Source: Promethearchaeota archaeon (lineage in GTDB: Archaea; Asgardarchaeota; Lokiarchaeia; Sigyniarchaeales; SOKP01). Taken from it: a stretch of 53,635 bases of DNA. Where the stretch lies: positions 1-53,635 of the forward strand of contig WJIS01000129.1 of the NCBI GenBank assembly GCA_014730165.1, in the 5' to 3' direction. Each line of letters starts with the position of its first letter. The stretch's first letter is position 1. Shown piece after piece: positions 43,405-52,852 of the stretch. The position numbers and the translations under genes were made by a program. The notes under the pieces were generated by a model, which saw only the letters and a list, made by a program, of their open reading frames with translations, did no database searches and was not told the origin of the DNA.

Positions 43405-44952
43405 ATGGACAATTACGGATTTAATATATATCAAGGGAAAGAGTATAAAGGAGAAAGCTATATCTCCGAAGGCGTTAATGAAAAAGAAGCGCCAATTCTG
43501 GAGATTTTGGAAGATAAAGGAGAGGGGAAGCTGTACCAACTCAAGTTACCCGATTTGAAGGCGTTTCTCAAGAATAAGGGATATGAGAATTTTGATGAAT
43601 TTATCGCACGACAAGAATCTGAATACTTCAAGTCTATGAAGCATATACCGAATGGTTATTATTATCTCTATGTTATAGATAAGAATGGGCATGTTATTAT
43701 GCTTGTATTTGGTCAAGAAAATGATAGCTTTCCGCGGTTAAGAAAATTTCCTATACACATATGTTTTCTTAAATATTTAGAAATATTAGATCTCTCTCAT
43801 CATCGAATTAAACACATTCCGGAGGAGATTGTTAATCTTCAGAATTTGCAATACATAAATCTCGAAGGAAATTTGATTGAGTTCATTCCCGATTATCTAT
43901 GGGATATTCACTCATGGAGATACCTCAATTTCCAAAAAATCGCTTATGAAAAAAGGGGAGAGATTATAAATATTCCAAAAGCAATTTTCAATCTAAATTC
44001 ATTAAGAAATTTAAAAATTAATTATGAATCTATAACCAGAATTCCATCTAAGATTAAAAATCTCAACTCTTTGAGAATTCTTTGTTTAAGTAGTAATAAA
44101 ATTAATACAATATCAGAAGAAATTGGAGAACTTGCTTTGCTGGAAAGATTGGATTTATCTAATAATAACCTGACGAAATTACCAAAATCAATAAGAAAAC
44201 TCAAATCTCTTAAAGAGTGTTATCTGCACAATAATCAACTTACCAGTTTGAATAAATTCGTTGGAAATATTCCTAATCTACAAAAGGTTTTTCTAAGCAA
44301 TAATCTTTTCCTTAAGTTTCCAAGTTCGATTCTTAATTTAAAAGAAATATCTCATTTAGAAATTGATAATAATAAACTAATAGAAATACCTAAAGATATT
44401 GACAATTTAATATATCTTGAAGTATTAAAGCTTAATAATAACAGATTAACCTACCTCCCGCATTCATTTGGGAATCTAACTTCTCTCAAGAAGTTATATC
44501 TCAATAATAATCAACTTAAAGAAATCCCAATATCCATCCAAAAGTTAAAGGTTCTTAATTTTCTAAGTATTAATGGAAATAATTTAAAGCATATACCAAA
44601 CGTCATTGAGGAGCTTGATTTATTGTATCAAATGGATATTGACGAGAATCAAGTGAAAATTCTTCCTCGAGCTATTCTAAATCTTAAAAAACTCCGTATT
44701 CTTAAAATTAAAACTAAATCGGAAGAGTTTAAAAAATGGAAAATAAAATTTAAATTAGAGTGTGAAATACAAGAAATAAATCTTATTCTTCGTCATAGCA
44801 CTTCTGATTCAAATTCGACTGATTTAAAATGGTTAAAACCCTGGAAAAAGAAAAAAGAAAAAGCTGAAACAAGATTGAAGCAAATTATATCTAATTTACC
44901 TCCTATTTTAAAGGATTTAGAAAGAAAAGGTACAAATGTACGGTTTCAATGA
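43405..44952 (+). CDS. Leucine-rich-repeat protein with WLKPWKK tail module
   Basis: A 515-residue protein. The first 100 residues are a separate alpha/beta domain (ISEGVNEKEAPILEILED, YYYLYVIDKNGHVIML). Residues 115-445 carry about 14 LRRs of the 23-residue type (e.g. LERLDLSNNNLTKLPKSIRKLKSL). The last 65 residues are a basic module with RHSTSDSNSTD, WLKPWKK and a heptad-like KEKAETRLKQIIS helix. The same module is preserved as a stump at 37332-37538, showing that it has been copied or left behind. LRR composition differs from the other LRR protein in that repeats here are richer in Asn and Ile. Confidence 0.88.
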   Translation: MDNYGFNIYQGKEYKGESYISEGVNEKEAPILEILEDKGEGKLYQLKLPDLKAFLKNKGYENFDEFIARQESEYFKSMKHIPNGYYYLYVIDKNGHVIMLVFGQENDSFPRLRKFPIHICFLKYLEILDLSHHRIKHIPEEIVNLQNLQYINLEGNLIEFIPDYLWDIHSWRYLNFQKIAYEKRGEIINIPKAIFNLNSLRNLKINYESITRIPSKIKNLNSLRILCLSSNKINTISEEIGELALLERLDLSNNNLTKLPKSIRKLKSLKECYLHNNQLTSLNKFVGNIPNLQKVFLSNNLFLKFPSSILNLKEISHLEIDNNKLIEIPKDIDNLIYLEVLKLNNNRLTYLPHSFGNLTSLKKLYLNNNQLKEIPISIQKLKVLNFLSINGNNLKHIPNVIEELDLLYQMDIDENQVKILPRAILNLKKLRILKIKTKSEEFKKWKIKFKLECEIQEINLILRHSTSDSNSTDLKWLKPWKKKKEKAETRLKQIISNLPPILKDLERKGTNVRFQ

Positions 44953-44970
44953 ATATTATTTTTGATAAAA
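44745..44970 (+). repeat. Right copy of the 0.2-kb direct repeat
   Basis: Matches 37331-37556 at an offset of 7414 bases and covers the end of the LRR gene and some bases past its stop codon. The two copies frame the accessory genes of 37.6-44.7 kb. Confidence 0.85.
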
Positions 44971-45281
44971 CAAGACTTATACATATTCTGGTTATTTTTA
45001 AAATGTTCTACTTTTTTCCAAAACATATCTGCTGTTTATAAATCCCATTTCAGATTTAGAAATTTTTCAATTTTCTAAATATTTCTTATTATTGACAGAA
45101 ATTTGTTACCTTTTTAAACTCAGAATATAGAATTTTTGATTGTTTCAAGAGAAAAAAATTAATATAATGATATTGTTTAATTTTAATTAATAAAAAATTT
45201 AATTGTTAGATCTAGTATAATTATTTTAATACTATCAATTCTTTTAAAAATCAATTACAATTTATTAAATAGGATATAAAA
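44953..45281. other. Intergenic region with shared upstream element
   Basis: About 330 AT-rich bases. The only notable thing is the element at 45211-45237, which repeats the one upstream of the aldehyde oxidoreductase. No RNA gene was seen. Confidence 0.5.
45211..45237 (+). promoter_or_regulatory. Upstream element of the ThDP-enzyme gene
   Basis: Second copy of the TCTAG-plus-ATAATTATTTTAATA element described at 33474-33502, here 44 bases before the start codon. That distance is suitable for overlap with a TATA/BRE promoter or an operator next to it. Confidence 0.4.
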
Positions 45282-46991
45282 ATGCGAAGAACTATAGATA
45301 TGATTTGCGATGTGGTCTTTGATGCGGGAATAGATCACGTTTTTGGGTTACCTGGAGGAGTCGCAGATTTCTTGTTTGAAGAGTTTTATAAAAGGTCTGA
45401 TCAGTTTAAAACCATAGTCACCCATCATGAAGCATCAGGGGCAATAATGGCAGATATGTATGGTCGGCTTACACGGAAACCAGGAATTGTCATTGGACAA
45501 GGCATTTTCATGGCTACCAATGGAGGATTAGGGATTGCTGAAGCATATCATGCGGGAGTTCCAATGGTTATCTTAACAGAAATGTCTGATTATCACGGTA
45601 ATAGTCTTCAAGGAGTATACCAAAGTGGGACGGGAGAATATGGTACTATCGATCTTATAAGTATGTTTAAATCAATGACTAAATTTACAGCATTTGCAAA
45701 TGTACCGGAAGAATTGCCTTATGCCGTACAATTAGCAATTAAACATGCAACTTCTGGACGACCAGGACCAGCATGTGTTCTTACTCGATGGAATGTAATG
45801 AATTCCGTTATAGAAGAAGATGAGATGGAAGTACCTTTATATTCAATAGAAGGTCATCTGAGAGTAAGCCCTCCAACTATTTCGGATTTAGATGCAGAAA
45901 AAATTGCGAATGTATTACTTGCAGCGGAAAGTCCTGTGATGATATGTGGTCGTGGTTCTCACGCTTCAAATGCATATCAAGAAGTCAGGGTATTAGCTGA
46001 ATTAATAGGAATGCCTGTTGCAACCTCTTACATGGGAAAGAGTATCATTGAAGAGACACATGATTTAGCGTTGGGAGTAATGGCGAGTTTTGGCCAAGAA
46101 GTAGCAGACCAATCGATACAGAATGCGGATGTAATCCTCGCGGTGGGTACATGCCTTGCGCCTGATAATACGAATAATTGTAGTCCAGAATTTATTAATG
46201 TAAAAAAACAGAAATTAATTCATATCGATATTGAACCACGAAATGCTGGCTGGACTTATCCAGTAACTATTGGAGTTACCGCAGATGCTAAATCAGCATT
46301 ACAGAAAATAACCGAAAAACTCAAATCTAAGATGAGTATCTTTCCGTTTGATGCAAAACAGAGAATTTCCAAACTTAAACAACTAAAGGAAAGAGATGAG
46401 TTAGAATTTTTCACTGCTGAACATTATAACGATACCGAAACACCTATTCAACCAGAAAGCATAGTTAAAATATTCAATGACCTTATGGGGAACGAACATA
46501 TGTTAATCCTTGATGCTGGAAACAATCGTATGTGGTTTACAAAACTTTTTCAGACAAAATATCCCGGGCAAATTATCGGTGCTGGTGGAGTTGCAGCAAT
46601 GGGTTGGGGTCCAAATGCAAGTTTAGCCGCCCAACTTTTAAAGCCTGATAAAAAAGTTATCAATATTGTAGGAGATAGTAGCTTCCTCATGGATATGTAT
46701 ACATTGGAAACAGTGAAAGAATATGATTTACCTATTACATTCTTTATATTCAATGATTCCTCATTAGGAAACGTTAGAGATGTACTTTCACGAAAAGGGA
46801 GAGATTTAGCAAATTTTCCAAATACTAACTTTGCCAACATCGCTAAATCCATGAATATTGAAGGATTAAGAGTTGAGAAATACCAAGACTTAAAACCTGC
46901 GATCGAGAAGGGTATTAATAGCAAAAAAGCTATGCTTGTAGATCTTGTTATTGATCCGAAAGCATCACATTTAAGGGTAAGACGCTCATAA
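45282..46991 (+). CDS. ThDP-dependent decarboxylase (acetolactate-synthase-like family)
   Basis: A 569-residue thiamine-diphosphate enzyme with the three usual domains. The N-terminal PYR domain has GLPGGVADFLFEE and the catalytic glutamate in THHEASGAIMAD. The central domain follows, then the PP domain with the metal/ThDP motif GDSSFLMDMYTLETVKEYDLPITFFIFND (GDS in place of GDG, with the final N). The family includes acetolactate synthase, oxalyl-CoA decarboxylase, benzoylformate decarboxylase and indolepyruvate-type enzymes. No regulatory ilvN partner is adjacent. The reaction is probably a decarboxylation or carboligation of a 2-oxo acid. A weak AGGA site precedes ATG. Confidence 0.85.
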   Translation: MRRTIDMICDVVFDAGIDHVFGLPGGVADFLFEEFYKRSDQFKTIVTHHEASGAIMADMYGRLTRKPGIVIGQGIFMATNGGLGIAEAYHAGVPMVILTEMSDYHGNSLQGVYQSGTGEYGTIDLISMFKSMTKFTAFANVPEELPYAVQLAIKHATSGRPGPACVLTRWNVMNSVIEEDEMEVPLYSIEGHLRVSPPTISDLDAEKIANVLLAAESPVMICGRGSHASNAYQEVRVLAELIGMPVATSYMGKSIIEETHDLALGVMASFGQEVADQSIQNADVILAVGTCLAPDNTNNCSPEFINVKKQKLIHIDIEPRNAGWTYPVTIGVTADAKSALQKITEKLKSKMSIFPFDAKQRISKLKQLKERDELEFFTAEHYNDTETPIQPESIVKIFNDLMGNEHMLILDAGNNRMWFTKLFQTKYPGQIIGAGGVAAMGWGPNASLAAQLLKPDKKVINIVGDSSFLMDMYTLETVKEYDLPITFFIFNDSSLGNVRDVLSRKGRDLANFPNTNFANIAKSMNIEGLRVEKYQDLKPAIEKGINSKKAMLVDLVIDPKASHLRVRRS

Positions 46992-47150
46992 TTCAACTAA
47001 AAAATCTATTTTCTTTTTTATATTCTTAATTTTCATAACGAGCTAGGAAAACCTTTTTATACTACTTATGGTAAAAAATATATATATAATTAAATATAGG
47101 AATTTAATATAGAAATTGGCATTTATTTTTATATTAATGGGATAATTCAT

Positions 47151-48200
47151 ATGGATAAAATACCTAAAATCATCATATATGGGGCAGGAGCCATTGGAGG
47201 AACCTTAGGAGGATTCTTATCGAACAAATTTGATAATATTTTCTTATTAGCTCGTGGAGAACACGCGAAAGTTATGAAAGAGAAAGGGTTGATACTCTAT
47301 GAAATGGATCCAGAACAAAAAAAACATATTGATGTAAACGTAATAGAAAGTTTAGATGAGGAATCAGATGCGGATGTTATAATCATTGTTGTGAAGAATT
47401 ATAACTTGGAAGAGGTAGCTGAAGATATAAAAAATAAGGCTACAAACAACCCGGTTATCATGAGTTTTCAAAATGGAGCAGAGAATCAGAAGATATTACC
47501 CAAGTACATTAAAAAAATTATTTTTGGTGTACTATGGTTTGGAGCATGGAGAGATAAGCCTGGAGTGATAGGTTGCGAACCCACGCGACCGATTACAATG
47601 GGAATTTTGAACGATGACTCTGAAGCAAAAGAAACCATGTCAAAGATAAATAATATTTTCCAACAAGCAGATATAGAAAGTGAAATTGTAGAAAATTTTC
47701 AAGACGCGGTTCATGCAAAAATTATTTTTAACATTACAAATGCACTACTTACGTTAATTGGTCATGGATTTCGAGATATAGAAAATATTAGTAAATTAAG
47801 AAAAATTACTGTAAATCTTTTAACTGAGGGAATCGATATTGTAAAAGCTGCGGGCTATAATGAATTTATTCGAGGTGAGAATCACCCCACATGGCGGTTA
47901 TTAAAGATCGCAAAACATTTACCGGGATTTATCACGAATAAAATCTTTTTGAATTTTATTAATAATGTCAATCTAAATTCAATGGCTCAAGATGTTATTA
48001 CTATCCAACGTGATCAAACAGAATTAGATTCGATAAATGGATACTTATTGAAGTTAGCAGAGAAACACGGAATAGACGCCCCATATAATCGTGCTCTATA
48101 TAGAGCATGTAAAGAAAAGTTTTCAGAACCAGAATTTAAACCGATGACGGAAGAAGAATTATGGATGAAAACAAAAGAAATTTTAAAAAATAAGCAATAA
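47151..48200 (+). CDS. Ketopantoate reductase-like dehydrogenase (PanE/ApbA family)
   Basis: A 349-residue NAD(P)-dependent 2-oxo/2-hydroxy acid reductase of the PanE family. The Rossmann motif is IIYGAGAIGGTLGGFL (GxGxxG). MSFQNGAENQKIL is the family loop, and HAKIIFNITNALL matches the helix with the catalytic lysine. The C-terminal helical domain (LDSINGYLLKLAEKHGIDAPYN) is typical. Whether it reduces ketopantoate or another product of the upstream ThDP enzyme (for example an acetolactate-like compound) is open. Adjacency suggests the second. Confidence 0.85.
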   Translation: MDKIPKIIIYGAGAIGGTLGGFLSNKFDNIFLLARGEHAKVMKEKGLILYEMDPEQKKHIDVNVIESLDEESDADVIIIVVKNYNLEEVAEDIKNKATNNPVIMSFQNGAENQKILPKYIKKIIFGVLWFGAWRDKPGVIGCEPTRPITMGILNDDSEAKETMSKINNIFQQADIESEIVENFQDAVHAKIIFNITNALLTLIGHGFRDIENISKLRKITVNLLTEGIDIVKAAGYNEFIRGENHPTWRLLKIAKHLPGFITNKIFLNFINNVNLNSMAQDVITIQRDQTELDSINGYLLKLAEKHGIDAPYNRALYRACKEKFSEPEFKPMTEEELWMKTKEILKNKQ

Positions 48201-48273
48201 CCGATAAAAAAGAACTAAAATCTATTTAAAAACTGTTAAAGAAATATATGAAGTAATTTAAAAGGGTTAAAAA

Positions 48274-49704
48274 ATGAGTAAAACAGAAGAAAAAGAAATA
48301 AAAAATGAAATTTGTGACGAAGCTGGTGATACACATCATTCTACTTTGTCAATGATTTCATTCGCATTCGGGAGTTTTATTGACGAAATAATGAATGTAG
48401 CATTTGGAGGATCCACAGATTTATATGACACGTTAGGAGACTATTTTAAGGATATAAGAGAAAAAGGTGTATCATCTAATTTAGCATTTTTTATCCCCCA
48501 TGGAAATGTTCGAGCATTTGTATTAGGTACAAAGGAGGGAGAACCAACTCAAGAACAACTGGATAAAATGAAAGAATTGATTGAAGATGGAATGAAAAGC
48601 GGAGCATTTGGGATGTCAACTGGTTTAGTTTATCCTCCAGGATCAGAATCATCTACTGAAGAGCTAATCGAATTGTCTAAAGTTGTAAATAGTTATGGAG
48701 GGATTTACATGTCTCACATAAGGAATGAAGGATCACATATCATAGATGTTGGAATGGAGGAGGTCTTTAGAATTGCTAATGAAGCCAATATTCCAGTACA
48801 AGTTTCTCATTGGAGCGTGATTAGTAAGTATGCCCAAAATCTAACCGATGAAGTAATAAATCTAGTCAGAGAAAAGCAAGAGGAAGGAATGAAAATTAAA
48901 GTAGACGTTATACCATATGATGAAGGGTTCACTAGTCTCTCGTTCATTTTACTTCCGACATGGGTATATGAGAATTTTAATGAAAATCTGACGGATCCTG
49001 CTAAGAGAAAAAAAGTAATTGATGCGATTTTTGAGAAACTGTATTCGATGTTTTTCGCCGATGCTCCTTTTTATATAAGACTAATTCCTAAATTTATTCT
49101 TAAAAAATTAATCTTCACTAGTCTAGCAAAGATCGTAAGAGTTCTAGATGCTGATAAGTACAAGGATTATATCGGTAAAACACTTAAAGAAACTCTTAAT
49201 GAAGTGTATCCTGATAAAAATATTTATGATTCTTTACTTGATTTTATGAAAGACGAAAATGGCAGAGTAGTCATTCAAATAAAACATAAGGATGAAGATA
49301 TCAATGTAATTCCCATGTTGGTTCTGGATTTTGCTTGTATAAGTTCTGATGGATTGCTGGTAGTAGATGGTAATGCACATCCAATGTCTCATGGTGCGTT
49401 TGTTAGAATTTTAGAAAGATATGTTAGGGAAAAGAATTTAATATCTTTAGAGGAAGCAATACGTAAGATGTCAAGTTTACCAGCATCAATATTAGGAATA
49501 GATAATAGAGGTATAATAAAGGAAGGATACAAGGCTGATTTGGTCATTTTTAATCTAGATAAGATAAAAGAAAAAGGAACTTTGGTAAATGGCTGCCAAT
49601 TTCCGGAAGGTATCAATTATGTTTTGGTTAATGGAAAAATAACTGCCGCTAACGGAATTCATGAAGGAGTTTTAAATGGAAGAATATTGAAACATAATAA
49701 ATAG
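48274..49704 (+). CDS. N-acyl-D-amino-acid deacylase-like protein lacking the N-terminal metal site
   Basis: A 476-residue relative of the deacylase at 51215-52852, aligned from about FGGSTDLYDTLGDYFK to the C-terminus. It keeps NLAFFIPHGNVRAFVLGTKEG, STGLVYPPGS, SHIRNEG, SHWS and SSDGLLVVDGN (catalytic-type aspartate). The first 115 or so residues of the family, with the beta-sandwich, the HxH metal ligands and the bridging cysteine, are missing. In their place are about 45 unrelated residues (MSKTEEKEIKNEICDEAG...). No upstream fragment encodes the lost part. It may be inactive, a regulatory subunit of the other copy, or a decaying gene, although the frame is clean and a ribosome-binding site (AGGG) is present. 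Confidence 0.8.
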   Translation: MSKTEEKEIKNEICDEAGDTHHSTLSMISFAFGSFIDEIMNVAFGGSTDLYDTLGDYFKDIREKGVSSNLAFFIPHGNVRAFVLGTKEGEPTQEQLDKMKELIEDGMKSGAFGMSTGLVYPPGSESSTEELIELSKVVNSYGGIYMSHIRNEGSHIIDVGMEEVFRIANEANIPVQVSHWSVISKYAQNLTDEVINLVREKQEEGMKIKVDVIPYDEGFTSLSFILLPTWVYENFNENLTDPAKRKKVIDAIFEKLYSMFFADAPFYIRLIPKFILKKLIFTSLAKIVRVLDADKYKDYIGKTLKETLNEVYPDKNIYDSLLDFMKDENGRVVIQIKHKDEDINVIPMLVLDFACISSDGLLVVDGNAHPMSHGAFVRILERYVREKNLISLEEAIRKMSSLPASILGIDNRGIIKEGYKADLVIFNLDKIKEKGTLVNGCQFPEGINYVLVNGKITAANGIHEGVLNGRILKHNK

Positions 49705-49785
49705 GAAAAATCTGATTCTACTAATTTTTTCTTGAAATATTATTTTTATATAACAGATATTAAATTGAATTATTCTGAATGCAGA

Positions 49786-51141
49786 TTAGTTGATTATTAA
49801 TTGATCAAATTTGTTTAATTTTTTCCATCGACGTCTATAGAAATAATTGGGTTTGTTTTCTATATCTAAATCTTTAATTTGGTTTATCCATTCATCTATC
49901 TTTTTGAATGAAATATTAAAAGCTTCAGTTGCAATTTGGTGCATTTTTTCTTGTTCATTCTCCTTATTACCAGATATAACATCCTTCACATCCTTGTGAA
50001 AGCGGGCCTCCAGCTTATTTCTTTCTGGTCTTATCATATTTAGTCTCTTTTGATAATCCATTAAAATTAAACGATGAAGTTTTTCATGTCGCCACCATAA
50101 AGAATTATGATTGTAATGTTTCTCACTTACTTCTTGATTTAATTGAAGTCCTCCATTAGGAAAGAAAAATGGCTTATAAAGGCTAGTGCATGGCGCTGAG
50201 GTGCCAGTAACCCAATGAACTTGAATATCCTTTTTCAAATGTGCTATATGTGATCCTGTTGACTGGCTGGGTGTAATAAATGAAGTATAATGCATACAAG
50301 GGCTTTTCATAGATCCTTTAGAGGGATCCCAGTGATCTTTTTCAGATAGTTTTATATTATGATTTCTTAAAATTTCCATCAAAAACTGTGGTGTAATCTT
50401 TCCTTTTAATTGTTTTAACCTATTCATGGTACATTCTTTTCTGACATTCCCTTTGGCACCAATTTGTTTTATATTAAATCTTGGGATAAAACATTCAGCA
50501 AAATTAAAATCATGTTCTGTGTCGCAATATCCTTTTTTAATTGCATGATTGATTAACTCTGGATGAATTAAATCATATTCTTTGCCTATAGTTAAAGTAT
50601 TTGAGATCGATCGAATATCGCGCACTTTTTCAGCGATCCAAAATTTATCTGCGGTTTCTAAAACCCACGCTTCAGTTGGGTCTGCAATGATAAATGAATT
50701 ATGATATTTCAATTTCTTATCTGTATATCCACAAGCACCCCCCTGTCCATATTTACTCAATAATTCAATGATTATTTCGAGAGCTTTTTTAGCATTTTCT
50801 GAGCGCTCAAGAGCGAGTCTCATCAAGTCCATCCCTAATAGGCCATTATCTCTATAAGGTTCTTTTGACCATACAGCCTCATTTCCAATAGTCACTCCAA
50901 ATTCATTCGAACCCATTTCACAACCCCACATCCACCAAGGTTTTAATAAAAGAATTTCAAATGTCTCTTCAACTTGAGGAATTTTAATATATGTACATTC
51001 AATTTCTGAATCAGACGCATGTTGTTTTCTGGGTAAATAAAGAATATTATGAGCTTCATTTGGTTCCCTATCACTATTTTTACCGAAGAGGACACTTCCA
51101 TCTTTCGTCGAATTTCCTAAAGCTACTATTGTATCACACAT
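49786..51141 (-). CDS. C69-family dipeptidase (secernin-like), second copy
   Basis: A 451-residue paralogue of the enzyme at 30677-31882. It starts Met-Cys-Asp (MCDTIVALGNSTKDGSVLFGKNSDR), giving Cys2 as N-terminal nucleophile. The frame extends eight residues upstream (MIWNQSKI) to 51165, but that start would bury the nucleophile, so I use 51141. It differs from the first copy by an insertion near residues 215-275 and a longer C-terminus with YFYRRRWKKLNK. Sits between two deacylase genes, which suggests joint breakdown of peptides or acylated amino acids. Confidence 0.88.
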   Translation of the reverse strand: MCDTIVALGNSTKDGSVLFGKNSDREPNEAHNILYLPRKQHASDSEIECTYIKIPQVEETFEILLLKPWWMWGCEMGSNEFGVTIGNEAVWSKEPYRDNGLLGMDLMRLALERSENAKKALEIIIELLSKYGQGGACGYTDKKLKYHNSFIIADPTEAWVLETADKFWIAEKVRDIRSISNTLTIGKEYDLIHPELINHAIKKGYCDTEHDFNFAECFIPRFNIKQIGAKGNVRKECTMNRLKQLKGKITPQFLMEILRNHNIKLSEKDHWDPSKGSMKSPCMHYTSFITPSQSTGSHIAHLKKDIQVHWVTGTSAPCTSLYKPFFFPNGGLQLNQEVSEKHYNHNSLWWRHEKLHRLILMDYQKRLNMIRPERNKLEARFHKDVKDVISGNKENEQEKMHQIATEAFNISFKKIDEWINQIKDLDIENKPNYFYRRRWKKLNKFDQLIIN

Positions 51142-51214
51142 AATTTTACTTTGATTCCAAATCATAAAAAATTAAAAAAAAGTAGAAAAGAATAAATTTA
51201 AATAATCTAAAAAG

Positions 51215-52852
51215 TTATTGATCTTTTCTTAAAACTAACCCGCTAAGATTTCCTTGATATTTTCCATCAGAAACTGCAATATCACCGTTTATAATAACAT
51301 AATCTAATCCCTTAGGTGCTTGATTACCATTTTCTAGAGTTCCCATATCCTGAATCTCATCATAATCAAAGACAACAATGTCTGCTTTCATACCTTCCTT
51401 TATCAGCCCTCTATCCTTTATCCCTATGATTCCAGCAGGTAAACTTGTCATTTTTCGAATGGCTTCAGGTAAAGTAAAGTATTGTTTTTCCCTCACCCAT
51501 CGTGCTATAACTCGAGGAAACGAATTAAAAGTACGAGGATGATTATTTCCATCTAAGATCAGAACCGCGTCAGAGCTTGGTGCTACTCCTTTCTGACTAA
51601 GTAAAGGAATCATACTCTCCTCTTCATGTTTTTGTTTTATCCGAATCATTATACCTCCATCTTCATCCCTAAAATAATCAAGTAGAGCATCTTCTATATC
51701 CTTCTCAGGGTACAAAATATTGAAAATTTCATAGAGGGTTTTTCCTTCCATTTCATGATTATTCAAAGCAAAAATAACAGTAACTCCTTTACTGAGTTTA
51801 GGAAAGATGATCTTTCTAAGTAAAGATCTGGGTAGAATTCTAAGATAAAATGGAGCATCAGCAAGATACATTGAATAAATTTTATCAAAAATCTCTTTTT
51901 TGATTTTTTTTCTTGTTTCGGGATTGGTAAGATTTTCATGAAAATCAGAATAAACCCAAGTTGGGAGCATTACAAATGACAAACTTGTAAATCCATCAGG
52001 ATATGTTGTGATATCAGCGGTAATATTTAAGCCCTCATCTAACGCATCATTTCTTAATTTTATGGCTTTTTGAGTGAGTTCTTGATAACCAAAGCCAGTT
52101 ATTACACTCCAATGTGATATATGTGCATGAATATTAGCTTCTCGAGCGATTCTTATTAATTCATTCATCCCTACTTCAATTACTTCAGCACCTTCGTTTC
52201 TCATATGCGAGTCATAAAACCCATTATATTTACTCACTTCTTTACTAAGCTGTATTAATTCTTCAGTTGAAGTAGAAGAACCAGGCGGATAAACCAATCC
52301 TGTAGATAAACCAAATGCACCTAACTCCATATTTTCTCTAATAATTGATTTCATCTGTTCTAATTCTTCCTGACTAGCATCACCTTCTTTAGTCCCCATA
52401 ACACATGCTCGAACATTTCCCTGTGGAATCATAAATGCTAAGTTAACATTCACACCTTTACTTTCTAATGCTTTAAAATAATCATCAATATTTTCATATA
52501 AAGCTGGTGAAACGCAAAATGCTTTATGAATAAACTTATAATAGCTTTCTTGAACAAGTTTATTAGAAGGTGAAACTCCCAACCCGCAAACTCCAACTAA
52601 TAATGTAGTGAGACCTTGTTCGATAAAGGCAGTGGTTTTATTTGCTTCGTAAACAGTCAGATCTGCATGATTATGCATATCAATAAATCCCGGACAAACA
52701 ATTTTTCCAGAAACATCTATTACTTTGTCGTTTTCGGTCTCTATATTTTTAGAAATCTTTGAGATCTTATCTCCTTCAATTAAGATATCTGAATCATAGC
52801 CATCAACACCAGAGCCATCAATTACGAACCCATTCTTAAGTAATATCCCCAT
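51215..52852 (-). CDS. N-acyl-D-amino-acid deacylase (amidohydrolase superfamily)
   Basis: A 545-residue D-aminoacylase family enzyme, cleaving N-acyl-D-amino acids (or N-acyl-D-glutamate/aspartate) to the D-amino acid. All metal-site parts are present: FIDMHNHADL (HxH), VGVCGLG (bridging cysteine), SHMRNEG and HISHWSVI (histidines), and SSDAVLILDGN (catalytic aspartate). The N- and C-terminal beta-sandwich strands are complete (LLKNGFVIDGSG; KADIVVFDYDEI). An extra insertion near residues 285-370 (MYLADAPFYLRILPRS...) is shared with the truncated paralogue. Divergent from the next transporter gene. Confidence 0.9.
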   Translation of the reverse strand: MGILLKNGFVIDGSGVDGYDSDILIEGDKISKISKNIETENDKVIDVSGKIVCPGFIDMHNHADLTVYEANKTTAFIEQGLTTLLVGVCGLGVSPSNKLVQESYYKFIHKAFCVSPALYENIDDYFKALESKGVNVNLAFMIPQGNVRACVMGTKEGDASQEELEQMKSIIRENMELGAFGLSTGLVYPPGSSTSTEELIQLSKEVSKYNGFYDSHMRNEGAEVIEVGMNELIRIAREANIHAHISHWSVITGFGYQELTQKAIKLRNDALDEGLNITADITTYPDGFTSLSFVMLPTWVYSDFHENLTNPETRKKIKKEIFDKIYSMYLADAPFYLRILPRSLLRKIIFPKLSKGVTVIFALNNHEMEGKTLYEIFNILYPEKDIEDALLDYFRDEDGGIMIRIKQKHEEESMIPLLSQKGVAPSSDAVLILDGNNHPRTFNSFPRVIARWVREKQYFTLPEAIRKMTSLPAGIIGIKDRGLIKEGMKADIVVFDYDEIQDMGTLENGNQAPKGLDYVIINGDIAVSDGKYQGNLSGLVLRKDQ

